From Enterobacteriaceae bacterium ESL0689 (GTDB lineage Bacteria; Pseudomonadota; Gammaproteobacteria; Enterobacterales; Enterobacteriaceae), in NCBI GenBank assembly GCA_029433525.1, contig JAQTIF010000001.1:682001-746000 (forward strand): a stretch of DNA of 64,000 nt, read 5' to 3'. The translations under genes were made by a program, and so were the position numbers. The notes beneath the pieces are model-generated. The model was not told the origin of the DNA. It worked only from the letters and a program-made list of their open reading frames with translations, and did no database searches. Shown here one piece after another: positions 9,069-17,609 of the stretch. The first letter of the stretch is position 1. Every line of letters starts with the position of its first letter.

Positions 9069-10301
9069 TTATCCCTCATGCGTCGTCTGAAACATTTTTT
9101 GTGGATCAAAAAATGCGAGCTGATTTTTGCCTTTACCGCGAGCGGCCAGGGCGGCAGAAAATGCCTGCTCATAGACCTGTTCGGCGTTGAGTGTGCCATC
9201 AAAGAAGGTCACTCCTGCGCTGGCAGAAAGGCACAGTGGCGTGTCGTGCTGTGGTAAAGGTTCGGTGATGACGGTGAGCACTTGCTTACTTAATTCCAGC
9301 GCCTGTTGTGGGTTATTCATGCCGGTGGCCAGAATAGCAAAGTTATCGCCGCTAATCTCTGCCAGCACCATTTGGGGTGAAATGATTTTGCCTAATTGTT
9401 CTGCCACAGGTAATCCGGGTAACTCACCTTGTGCTGTTGTCAACGTTTGTGATCTGTTCTGTAACGTTTCACATGTTATCACCAGCAGAGCTGAGGTTTG
9501 CCGCTGGCGGGCTATCTGATCCAGTCGGGTCATTAAGTACGCTTTACTGGCGAGCGGGATTTGCGCAACGCCCGCCGTCGGTGCTGCAGGATCATGACGC
9601 AACCGTTGCAGCGTTTGCTGATGACGGTTATAGCTACGTATCAGCAGACCCATTTCATCATCGTGATGTAAGGGGGGCAGCGTTAGCTGGTGACCGGGGC
9701 GATCAGCGGGTGACAGGCCATGCAGTTCACGGGCGATTTTACGTAATGGTCGGGTAATCAGACGATTCATACACCAGCTTATGGCGACCATCAGCATGAG
9801 TACCAGTAAAAAGTAAGCAGTCACTAACGTAGAAAGCGTGCTCATGATAAATTTACTGGCCTGGTAGGGGTCAGCCTGCAGCACTAAATAGGCCAGTGCC
9901 TGTGGGCTGGCGGGCTTTTCCAGCGAATAAATGGGTAATGAGATCTGGATCGGTAGTTCGAAAATACGGGTGATCATCACCGGTACGGGACGTTCAGCGA
10001 TAAAACGCACCCGCAACGCCTGAAATTGATTGGGTAAGACAACATCCGCCTGACTGACCATTCCTGCCGACTGCATACGCCGGAGGATCATTTCTGCTTG
10101 CGGAATATCCGCTTTCAGGATCGCGGCTGAGAGGGGTTGACGAATAGCGCGGGCAATACTTTCTAATTGTGTCGCGGTGGTGAGACGATTTTGTTGTACA
10201 AAGTGAAAAAATAAAATCGCACAAAAAATCAGCACAAATACCGTAGACACAGCCGCGACCATTGCCATTTGTTTAATTGTCAGTGAACGGCTAATGCGCA
10301 A
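9069..10301 (-). CDS. HAMP-GGDEF-like membrane protein, PdeK/YhjK without its EAL domain
   Basis: The first 400 residues align with YhjK (PdeK/HmsP family) of Salmonella and E. coli: a TTG start, membrane segment at 12-34, periplasmic sensor region, second membrane segment near 160-180, HAMP-type linker (ITRPLRKIARELHGLSP) and a GGDEF-like domain ending KGKNQLAFFDPQKM. YhjK normally continues with an EAL phosphodiesterase domain of about 240 residues. Here the reading stops at residue 410 and a clean terminator follows. The diguanylate cyclase signature is also degenerate (SGDNF where GGDEF is expected). With neither active centre, the protein cannot be expected to make or break cyclic-di-GMP by known chemistry. 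It may be a relic or a sensory remnant. It keeps its syntenic place after yhjJ. Confidence 0.85.
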   Translation of the reverse strand: MRISRSLTIKQMAMVAAVSTVFVLIFCAILFFHFVQQNRLTTATQLESIARAIRQPLSAAILKADIPQAEMILRRMQSAGMVSQADVVLPNQFQALRVRFIAERPVPVMITRIFELPIQISLPIYSLEKPASPQALAYLVLQADPYQASKFIMSTLSTLVTAYFLLVLMLMVAISWCMNRLITRPLRKIARELHGLSPADRPGHQLTLPPLHHDDEMGLLIRSYNRHQQTLQRLRHDPAAPTAGVAQIPLASKAYLMTRLDQIARQRQTSALLVITCETLQNRSQTLTTAQGELPGLPVAEQLGKIISPQMVLAEISGDNFAILATGMNNPQQALELSKQVLTVITEPLPQHDTPLCLSASAGVTFFDGTLNAEQVYEQAFSAALAARGKGKNQLAFFDPQKMFQTTHEG

Positions 10302-10585
10302 TGTTTTTCCCCATTAATATTCAGCGTGTCACCCATCAGGGCTATTTTATGGATGAATCTGCCCGGGCGTTATGGTTGCCAGTAAACCATCATGCACGCT
10401 GTTTTTTATCTGTTTTATCTGGCAGGTTGCCGAGTATACGCGAACAGCCAGCGTGATGCATAATCGTCGTATGCCATCGGCCGGTTAACATAAGTCGTGA
10501 TCAGGCGGCGAGTCTTCCAGAGAAAAACTTCTTAACTCTATGATAGTTAATGGATAACGCCTGTGTGTATCAACGGATGGAAAGA

Positions 10586-11503
10586 TTAACTGGCCACTTT
10601 TTTTACTTTCCGAATCTGACGTCGTGAGTCCAGAGCGATAAGTATCACTGACGAAAGAATCAACAGAGTACCAAGCCAGTCCGGTAATGAAAAGGTGATG
10701 CCCAGAAATAAGAGTGAGAGCAGTGCGCTGCTTAGAGGTTCGGCACAGCCAAGAATGCTGGCTTTGGTTCCTCCTGTCAGCTGTGCACCATGTAAATAAA
10801 GGCTGAAGGTTAATGCCGTGCCGATGACCACCAGGTAAAAGAAAGCCAGCAGAAGATGACTATTGAGCATGATATTACTGCCCGGCATGCTATGGAACGG
10901 CAGGAATATTATCCCGCCCAGTAACATGCTCCAGCCGACGACAGGCAGCGTGCCATAACGCGCGATAAGCGTGGAGGGATAAGTGGTATAGAACGCACCG
11001 GCAAAGGCTGATGTGATCCCCCAGTAGAGTGCGGAGGGTGAAATAGATAGCGTCGCCGGGTTACCGTGGGTGACGAGCAGAAAAGTGCCCACTAACGAAG
11101 TGATAATCGCCACCAGCACCAGCCAGGTCGGCCATTTTTTGCGCGTCAGGGCGAACCAGGCAACGATAATCGTCGGTGACAGAAACTGAAGTATGGTCGC
11201 CATAGCGGCGTTTGATCGCTCGACGGTCATCAGAAAGGTGAATTGCACTGGCAGTGCGCCGAACAGAGAGAAGATCAGCAGATGAATCACATCCCGGCGA
11301 TTTTGCAGGATACGAAAAATTTTTTCATTGTGAACACAGGAGAGCATCAACAGGATAAGCCCCGCGAATAGCAGCCGGATCATCGTCAGCACCGGCGATG
11401 CTATCTGACTTTGTTGCATAATATATTGTGCGCAGACGCCGGAACTGCCCCACAGTACCGCCGCTACCAGCACATATATTATCCCTTTTTTGCTGGGGCT
11501 CAT
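10586..11503 (-). CDS. yicL: EamA/DMT-superfamily permease
   Basis: The 305-residue protein has ten membrane segments as two five-helix EamA repeats. It matches E. coli YicL over its whole length, for example [20 protein letters not shown] near the N terminus and [19 protein letters not shown] in the last third. The family moves small metabolites, often outward. No substrate is known. In E. coli yicL lies next to nlpA near selC, and the same neighbourhood is kept here with murQ and an exporter inserted. Confidence 0.9.
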   Translation of the reverse strand: MSPSKKGIIYVLVAAVLWGSSGVCAQYIMQQSQIASPVLTMIRLLFAGLILLMLSCVHNEKIFRILQNRRDVIHLLIFSLFGALPVQFTFLMTVERSNAAMATILQFLSPTIIVAWFALTRKKWPTWLVLVAIITSLVGTFLLVTHGNPATLSISPSALYWGITSAFAGAFYTTYPSTLIARYGTLPVVGWSMLLGGIIFLPFHSMPGSNIMLNSHLLLAFFYLVVIGTALTFSLYLHGAQLTGGTKASILGCAEPLSSALLSLLFLGITFSLPDWLGTLLILSSVILIALDSRRQIRKVKKVAS

Positions 11504-11606
11504 CTCTTTCTCAACTGCAATATGACCAGACAGAGATCATAGCATGTACCACAGCGGATCGCTGGCAGTGATGAGACGCCAAAAAACCCTCATGAGTGCG
11601 CCCTAA

Positions 11607-12530
11607 TTACGGTGACGAAACGCTTGACGGACGATGACTTAGTGTCTGGCGAATATATCCCCCGTTTTCTGCCAGCAAGGCCTGGGCTTCGCTGGCGCTT
11701 AAATGCGCCAGTAGCATCACAATGGCGGTTTTACAGTGATTATCGCAGGCAGCGAGGGTGCTGCTGGCGGTGTCACGGCTGCACTCTGTGGCGGCCATCA
11801 CAATCGATATCTGACGCTCAATCAGTTTCGCATTGGTGGCTTCGACATCAACCATCAGATTACCGTACACCTTGCCAATCCGAATCATCGCGGCGGTAGA
11901 GATCATGTTCAGCACCATTTTCTGTGCTGTTCCGGCTTTCAGGCGGGTCGATCCGGTGATCACTTCCGGGCCAACTATCGGGGTGATCGCGACATCGGCG
12001 AAATCGACCATTTCACCCTGTGGATTGCAGCTAACAATCGCCACGAACGCATGCTGGTGGCGGGCATATTCTAACGCGCCGATCACATAGGGGGTGCGCC
12101 CACTCGCCGCGAGACCAATCAGCACATCGCGATGACTAAAATGAATATTTTGTAAATCACGGGCCCCCTGTGTCTTATCATCTTCGACATTTTCGACCGC
12201 GTGAAAGAGTGCGGCTGGGCCACCGGCAATGATAGCGGTGACCTGTTCCGGACGTGTTCCGAAAGTAGGTGGGCACTCACTAGCATCGAGAACGCCCAGG
12301 CGGCCAGATGTGCCTGCGCCAATGTAAATCAGACGTCCCCCGGCCTGTAAAGCCTGCGCTACCTTCTCGACCACTTCTGCAATCTGTGGCAGATAAGGCG
12401 TAATAGCGTGAGCGACGTGCTGATCTTGCTGGTTAATGAGGGTCAGCATCTCAACGGTCGGGAGTGTGTCAATATGGCTGCTATCCGCATTACGCTGCTC
12501 TGTCGGTAGTGTATTCAGATCGATATGCAT
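11607..12530 (-). CDS. murQ: N-acetylmuramic acid 6-phosphate etherase
   Basis: MurQ cleaves the lactyl ether of MurNAc-6-phosphate to give GlcNAc-6-phosphate and D-lactate in cell-wall sugar recycling. The SIS fold is clear: GGRLIYIGAGTSGRLGVLDA (about residue 58), ECPPTFG, and the IGLAASGRTPYVIGAL segment. The catalytic Glu is in DASECPPTFG and the second acidic residue in FHAVENVEDD. The start at 12530 is preferred because GAGG precedes it; an in-frame GTG at 12548 is possible. The usual partner murP (PTS permease) is not next to it. Instead it lies 36 bp after an exporter gene. Confidence 0.93.
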   Translation of the reverse strand: MHIDLNTLPTEQRNADSSHIDTLPTVEMLTLINQQDQHVAHAITPYLPQIAEVVEKVAQALQAGGRLIYIGAGTSGRLGVLDASECPPTFGTRPEQVTAIIAGGPAALFHAVENVEDDKTQGARDLQNIHFSHRDVLIGLAASGRTPYVIGALEYARHQHAFVAIVSCNPQGEMVDFADVAITPIVGPEVITGSTRLKAGTAQKMVLNMISTAAMIRIGKVYGNLMVDVEATNAKLIERQISIVMAATECSRDTASSTLAACDNHCKTAIVMLLAHLSASEAQALLAENGGYIRQTLSHRPSSVSSP

Positions 12531-12566
12531 AAAAACCTCGTTATTCACAGCGCCGGGGCGGTTGGC

Positions 12567-13745
12567 TTACGGCTGCTTCGCGACAGGCGTCAGCGGGGAT
12601 TTCTGCAGACCAAAGAGCAGCGCGATCAGATAGCTTACTGTAATAGCGAAACTCATTTTCACCATCGTCTCCCCGCCGAGTCCAGACAGTGGGGCGGCGA
12701 TACCTCCACAGATAAACATCAGCGTGCCCATCAGTGCCGATGCGCTACCCGATTGTGTCTGACTGACTTCACACATCGCTTTTGAGCCAGCAACCGTACT
12801 AATACCACTCATTAATGAAACCGTGAAGAACAGGCTGATAAGCGCTAAACGTGGCAATGTCTGCCAGCTAAACAGCAGTGTCAGCAGCGCGCATAACACC
12901 GCCAGACTCAGGCCGTATCGCAACAAGAGATCGGGCTGAAAGCGGCGGGAAAGACGGGAAAAAATCTGCGCCATAATGATAAGCCCGATACCGTTAACGC
13001 CAAACAGCAGGCTAAACTGCTGGGCATTCATGGCATATTCATTCTGAATCACAAATGAGGATGAGCCAATATATGAAAATAGCCCGGCCATCATAAAGGC
13101 CTGAATCAGGCAGTAGCGTATAAAAGGACGATTTTTAACAATCGGGGTATGGTCTTGCGACGAATGGCGGCCACGATTTTCTTCAGGTAGCGTTTCGCGC
13201 AGGATCAGCAGACAGAGCAGTAACAGCACCCCACCAGCTCCGGCCATAACCCAGAACAGTGTTTGCCAGTGGAAGGCGGTAATAATATAGCCGCCTAACA
13301 ACGGCGAGATCACCGGCGCAATCCCATTGACGGCCATCAGCAGGGCGAAAAACTGAATCAACAAGGTGCCCTGATATTTATCACGGGCGATTGAGCGCGA
13401 GAGCACAGAGCCACCGGAACCGGCGAAACCCTGAAGAAAGCGCCAGGCGATCAGACTCACCATATCATGCGTCATTGCGCACATCGCCGAGGAGAAAATA
13501 AACAGCACCAGTGACAGGATCAGCGGTTTCTGGCGACCCACGCGATCGCTCAGTGGGCCAAAAAAGAGCTGACCAAGCCCCAGCCCGATGAGTGCCGCTG
13601 TCAGCGATAATTGCGTTTGTGTACTGGAGGCGTTCATCTGCCGGCTGATATCGGGCAGAGCGGGCAGATAGAGATCAGTACACAATGGGCCGATTGCGGT
13701 TAGCAGGCCCAGAGTAATGACCCACGAAAGGGAAATGCGTGGCAT
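12567..13745 (-). CDS. Bcr/CflA-family drug-resistance MFS transporter
   Basis: The 392-residue protein has twelve membrane segments and the DHA1 signature of Bcr/CflA exporters: TDLYLPALPDI in TM1, FFGPLSDRVGRQKP in loop 2-3 and RFLQGFAGSGGSVLSRSIARD at TM4-5. The family exports bicyclomycin, chloramphenicol and other small compounds by proton antiport. Only 36 bp separate its stop codon from the murQ start, so the two may share a transcript. The exact orthologue is not clear. Confidence 0.87.
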   Translation of the reverse strand: MPRISLSWVITLGLLTAIGPLCTDLYLPALPDISRQMNASSTQTQLSLTAALIGLGLGQLFFGPLSDRVGRQKPLILSLVLFIFSSAMCAMTHDMVSLIAWRFLQGFAGSGGSVLSRSIARDKYQGTLLIQFFALLMAVNGIAPVISPLLGGYIITAFHWQTLFWVMAGAGGVLLLLCLLILRETLPEENRGRHSSQDHTPIVKNRPFIRYCLIQAFMMAGLFSYIGSSSFVIQNEYAMNAQQFSLLFGVNGIGLIIMAQIFSRLSRRFQPDLLLRYGLSLAVLCALLTLLFSWQTLPRLALISLFFTVSLMSGISTVAGSKAMCEVSQTQSGSASALMGTLMFICGGIAAPLSGLGGETMVKMSFAITVSYLIALLFGLQKSPLTPVAKQP

Positions 13746-14174
13746 AGAAACTCCTTGCGTATGCGACGGGTTGGCGGCTGACCTGTTACCAGCAACAGAG
13801 GACGGATTCAGACATGCCGGTTTCTGTGGTTATCTGTAGCAGCATGGCGATGAGGACATCTTGTTTTGTTGTGGTCAGGATTTAGAGCCTGTTGATATAG
13901 ATAGTGTATGAGCTATTTTATTCTATTTTTTTCACAAAGGTACGCTCTCTGTTACGGCTGATCGCGATGTTATTTGGCGTATTTAGCCGATAGATGATTT
14001 TATTTCCTGTTGCGCTGTTTGTTGTTTAAAAGCTAACCATAACATGGTTATAGTTTGCTAAGCAGGCTATTTAGGCTCTGCTCAGTGCTCGAAACGTGTA
14101 CGCAGCGGTTTCCAGACAGGCTACGCCTGATGGGATGGACGCTAATAATAACTACTATGGGCTAACAGGAAAAA
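13746..14174. other. intergenic region between divergent exporter and nlpA genes
   Basis: No gene is seen. It holds the promoters of both divergent genes (AT-rich at 13900-14040) and a degenerate repeat copy at 14064-14144 with GCAGTGCTCGAAA-like and TACGCAGCGGTTTCC segments in reverse orientation. Confidence 0.6.
14064..14144 (-). repeat. dispersed 146-bp repeat, degenerate copy
   Basis: CAGTGCTCGAAA, CGTGTACGCAGCGGTTTCC and a terminal GCCTGATGGG...GCTAA match the repeat in reverse orientation with internal losses. Confidence 0.5.
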
Positions 14175-14987
14175 ATGATGAAATTATGTGTACAGGCTAT
14201 TGTCGCGATAATCATGTCAATAGCGTTACTGGCAGGTTGTGACCAGAAAAGTGACGATGTTAAACAGATTAAAGTCGGTGTCATTAACGGCGCGGAGCAG
14301 GATGTCGCAGAAGTAGCGAAAAAGGTGGCGAAAGAGAAGTATGGGCTTGAGGTCGAACTGGTGGGATTCAGTGGCTCACTGCTGCCGAATGAAGCGACCA
14401 ATGCGGGCGATCTGGATGCCAATGTTTTCCAGCATCGCCCCTTTCTGGCACAGGACAACAAAGCGCATAACTACCATCTGGTGGCTATCGGTAACACGTT
14501 TGTCTTTCCCATGGCAGGTTACTCGCGCAAAATAAAGTCGGTGGCGGCGCTGAAAGAGGGAGCGACGATCGCCATTCCAAATGACCCGACTAACCTTGGG
14601 CGTGCGCTGCTGTTATTACAGAAAGAGCAGCTGATCACACTCAATACTGATAGTGGGTTACTGCCCACCGTCGTCGATATCATCACCAATCCGCACCATC
14701 TGAAAATCATGGAGCTGGAAGGTGCGCAGCTACCACGCGCTCTTGATGATCCGCAGGTGGACGTGGCGATTATCAGTACCACCTATATTCAGCAAACCGG
14801 GCTATCACCGGTACGGGATGGCATTTTTATTGAAGATAAAAACTCACCTTATGTGAACATCATCGTGGCGAGGGAAGAGAATAAAAATGCGGAAAATGTG
14901 CAGACGTTTATGCACGCCTATCAGTCGCCGGAAGTGGCGAAAGCCGCAGAGACCATTTTTAACGGTGGCGCAGTAGCGGGCTGGTAA
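14175..14987 (+). CDS. nlpA: MetQ/NlpA-family lipoprotein
   Basis: The 270-residue protein closely follows E. coli NlpA: a lipobox LLAGC with lipidated Cys22, then KVGVINGAEQDVAEVAKKVA and the substrate-cleft segments NVFQHRPFL, FPMAGYSRK and IPNDPTNLGRALLLLQ. The residue after the cysteine is Asp, the Lol-avoidance signal, so it should stay in the inner membrane as NlpA does. The family binds methionine for the MetNI transporter. NlpA is a second, non-essential binding protein. The gene could start one codon later. It lies close to selC as in E. coli. Confidence 0.93.
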   Translation: MMKLCVQAIVAIIMSIALLAGCDQKSDDVKQIKVGVINGAEQDVAEVAKKVAKEKYGLEVELVGFSGSLLPNEATNAGDLDANVFQHRPFLAQDNKAHNYHLVAIGNTFVFPMAGYSRKIKSVAALKEGATIAIPNDPTNLGRALLLLQKEQLITLNTDSGLLPTVVDIITNPHHLKIMELEGAQLPRALDDPQVDVAIISTTYIQQTGLSPVRDGIFIEDKNSPYVNIIVAREENKNAENVQTFMHAYQSPEVAKAAETIFNGGAVAGW

Positions 14988-14991
14988 ACAC

Positions 14992-15020
14992 GATAAATGG
15001 CGTGTAACACGCCATTTATC
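14992..15020 (+). terminator. hairpin between convergent nlpA and yagU
   Basis: A perfect 13-bp inverted repeat (GATAAATGGCGTG/CACGCCATTTATC) with a 3-nt loop lies between two convergent genes. There is no clear T-run, but the stem is strong in both directions. Confidence 0.65.
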
Positions 15021-15032
15021 AGCCAGGAAAAT

Positions 15033-15647
15033 TTATCGTGGGCTTCCGAGCGGGATCTCAGGATCGGGCTGGTGAGTGATGCGATTGCGTAAATCTCTGC
15101 GGATGATTTCAATCGACCAGAACCAGACCAAATGGCCAAATATTTCAGAGACATTTTCATACCACGGCAGATCGAAAAGCGGTGGTGTGAGTCCCATCAA
15201 TGGGAATGAGATCATATGGACAAAGAGCTGTGCCAGTGCACCGGCCAGTAAACCTTGCCATAACTTGATTTTGGGAAAGACTTCCGCCACCACACAATAG
15301 CCAACGGCAAAGACGACGGAGAATATAATGTGGGTGACCCCTACCCAGTTAAAGACATGGCCAGCAAAGGTGTAGACTGCGGAGTTCGGATCGGCCAGCC
15401 CCAGCCAGTCGCGCAGGAAAATATAAGGCGGATTGAGGAAATTGCGTGAGCAATCTATTTTATCCGCTGCCCGGATTAATGCTTCTGGCGCACAGGCGCT
15501 ACTGAACATATCAAAAGGGCTGCGTGGCGGCAAAGGAACTTCCGCCCCCCACTTAACAAAAGCCGAAACGATACCAGCAATAAAACCCACAAAAGCCGCA
15601 ACGCCATAGCGACGGCGTGATGGTGGTGTGCGTTCAAAAATATTCAT
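15033..15647 (-). CDS. yagU: YagU family inner membrane protein (DUF1440)
   Basis: The 204-residue protein is nearly identical to E. coli YagU. The start at 15647 ([15 protein letters not shown]) gives the E. coli length; the frame opens 14 codons earlier but that extension is not conserved. Four to five hydrophobic segments are seen, with conserved [16 protein letters not shown] and [21 protein letters not shown]. coli YagU has been connected with acid tolerance. The mechanism is not known. Confidence 0.9.
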   Translation of the reverse strand: MNIFERTPPSRRRYGVAAFVGFIAGIVSAFVKWGAEVPLPPRSPFDMFSSACAPEALIRAADKIDCSRNFLNPPYIFLRDWLGLADPNSAVYTFAGHVFNWVGVTHIIFSVVFAVGYCVVAEVFPKIKLWQGLLAGALAQLFVHMISFPLMGLTPPLFDLPWYENVSEIFGHLVWFWSIEIIRRDLRNRITHQPDPEIPLGSPR

Positions 15648-15922
15648 TTTTTTGACCTTCTTAGCTAAATTAAATGCATTCGTGCCCATCTTAGCTTCTG
15701 CATATCGTAAAGTAAAAAAGTATGAATATTTTTATCTCCTGGCAAGACTTCACTTAAGATCATTGTTATGGTATTACCAAAGACATTACCGAAGCGGTAA
15801 AAACCGATCGCTTCAGGGTGAAATTGTTTTGCTATATCTGCCTCCTGGCTCTGACACCACGCCATCCCGGGCATACTGATCCCCTTTCATCTCATGTTAA
15901 AAAATTGCACGGAGAAGATATT

Positions 15923-16708
15923 ATGGATAAAAAAATATTATTCGCCTCACTCATGCTCCTGTCGGGGAGTGCGTTAGCACAACCGCAAAACCTTGGTAAA
16001 GGTGAGGTTGACGTTTATTTCGTTCGTCACGGACAAACGATTTTTAATAAATATGATCGTGTCCAGGGATGGTCGGATACCCCCCTGACGGCGGAAGGCG
16101 AGCGTGTTGCCAGAGAGTTCGGCGTGGGTTCACGGACGATAAAATTTAAAAAATATTATTCCAGTGATCTCGGTCGGCAACAGGAAACATTATCACTGAT
16201 AATGAAAGAGCATCGCACTAAAGTTAAGCCGACGGAATTACGTGAACTGCGGGAAGTTTTTTTTGGTGGTTTCGAAGGGTTACCCAATGATGTGATGAAT
16301 AATGCCGCCGGGAAAGCAATGGGATTTAGCCGTGACGGTGAGATGTCTTCCCTGCGCGAAGAGGGCAAAATGCCGTTTGCTGACCTGACCAATGCCATCA
16401 GCAAAGTGGATGACAAACATGAGGCGGAAAAAGCCAGCCAGGTTAAAGAGAGAATGCAGTCTGCATTAAATCTCATTGTCAAACAGGCTTTACAGAATCG
16501 TGACAAAAATGTGCTGGCGGTCTCTTCCGGTATGTCGATTGGCATTATGATCTCTGATATGACAGAAGATCCGCTTAAAAATAAAGGCATGGGCAATGCC
16601 GGAGTGGTGAAAATCGAATACCGTAATGGTAAATATACGGTGACCAGTATCGGTGATATGCATTTTGTTGAGGAAGGAAGAAAAATAATCGCTAAAAAAG
16701 GAAAATAA
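15923..16708 (+). CDS. exported histidine-phosphatase-family protein
   Basis: The start at 15923 follows GGAGAAG and leads a signal peptide cut after GSALA. The mature part belongs to the phosphoglycerate-mutase-like histidine phosphatases: the catalytic VRHGQT (about residue 35), the substrate-binding arginine in SSDLGRQQET and the acid loop ELREVFFGGFEG. The second catalytic histidine, normally in a VxHG context, is replaced: the segment reads LAVSSGMSIG. The protein is therefore probably impaired or altered in catalysis. It is periplasmic and followed by a strong terminator. I cannot name the orthologue or substrate. Confidence 0.8.
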   Translation: MDKKILFASLMLLSGSALAQPQNLGKGEVDVYFVRHGQTIFNKYDRVQGWSDTPLTAEGERVAREFGVGSRTIKFKKYYSSDLGRQQETLSLIMKEHRTKVKPTELRELREVFFGGFEGLPNDVMNNAAGKAMGFSRDGEMSSLREEGKMPFADLTNAISKVDDKHEAEKASQVKERMQSALNLIVKQALQNRDKNVLAVSSGMSIGIMISDMTEDPLKNKGMGNAGVVKIEYRNGKYTVTSIGDMHFVEEGRKIIAKKGK

Positions 16709-16810
16709 AAGTCGCGATAATGTTCTGATAACGTTAAAAATGAAAAGTTATCATTATTTTCCTTAATTATTTAAATGATTCCTCTGCTGTTGAGGCAGTC
16801 AATAAAGAGA

Positions 16811-16848
16811 ACCCCCGGTCACAAAGATTGCATTGTCACCGGGGTTTT
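16811..16848 (+). terminator. rho-independent terminator
   Basis: Arms CCCCGGTCACAA and TTGTCACCGGGG pair with a single mismatch and are followed by TTTT. It ends the histidine-phosphatase-like gene or its leader-distal transcript. Confidence 0.85.
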
Positions 16849-16875
16849 GCCGCGATACCGTTTCAGCGAATGACG

Positions 16876-16922
16876 ACCATCAGAGCTATTTTGCCTTCGG
16901 GCGGTGGCTGAAATCCTCACCT
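16876..16922 (-). repeat. dispersed 146-bp repeat, degenerate copy
   Basis: CCATCAGAGCTATTTTGCC, GGGCGGTGGCTGAAATCCTC match the end of the repeat in reverse orientation. It lies 38 bp before the tssJ start codon. Confidence 0.5.
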
Positions 16923-16959
16923 GCTATCCTGACGACAAAACCATAACAAGGAAATCGAC

Positions 16960-17496
16960 ATGTTACGAACACCTTTAACCAGCGCTGTACGCTGGTTAAT
17001 ACCGCTGATGGCATTCAGTCTGGCAGGCTGCGGGTTGACGCAGCGTGTCACCGACAACACGAAATCAGCATTTCATGATTTATTTTATAAAAATATTAAA
17101 GTGTTACACCTGGATTTCACAGCCCGTGAGACGCTGAATACCGATCCCCACCCGCTGTCTGAATCGGTGGTGATCCGTGTCTATCAATTGCGGGATCGCA
17201 AAACTTTTGACAACATGCGCTATCCACAGTTACTGAAAGACGGAGACATCATGCTGCATGCCGATCGGCTTGCGGGTCACGATGTGGTGGTAAAACCTGG
17301 CGGTGATGTGAGCCTTGATATGCCACTGGAAGAAGACACGCAATTTGTCGCCGTGGCAGGACTGTTCCGCCATCCTGATAGCGTTAAAAACAGCTGGAAG
17401 CTGGTCATCCGTCGCGATGAGCTTGATCCGAATAATCCGCGCATTCTGAATATCGACGATAACTCACTGACGCTGCAAGCGGTTAAGCAAGAATGA
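16960..17496 (+). CDS. tssJ: type VI secretion system outer-membrane lipoprotein TssJ
   Basis: The 178-residue protein has a signal peptide with lipobox SLAGC (Cys24) and a mature domain typical of TssJ/VasD/SciN: LHLDFTARETLNTD, SVVIRVYQLRDRKTFDNMRY and DTQFVAVAGLFRHP. TssJ anchors the TssLM membrane complex to the outer membrane. No other T6SS gene is in this window, so the gene is an orphan here. It lies between yagU and a restriction island at selC. It may serve a system elsewhere, or be a remnant of one lost here. Confidence 0.88.
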   Translation: MLRTPLTSAVRWLIPLMAFSLAGCGLTQRVTDNTKSAFHDLFYKNIKVLHLDFTARETLNTDPHPLSESVVIRVYQLRDRKTFDNMRYPQLLKDGDIMLHADRLAGHDVVVKPGGDVSLDMPLEEDTQFVAVAGLFRHPDSVKNSWKLVIRRDELDPNNPRILNIDDNSLTLQAVKQE

Positions 17497-17609
17497 CGGA
17501 TAGAGGCATACAGCTCGAGTCAAGCATTCAGAAGCACAAAGACCAGCACTCAAAGAAAAATCTTTCCAAACAAATAACCGGAGCTGCCGCTCCGACTGGG
17601 ATTCACTCA

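Noticed and set aside
17497-17609. Attachment-site duplicate of the selC 3' end
   Set aside because: I compared the last 20 bases of selC with this stretch and found no matching run; the island's far boundary is unresolved.
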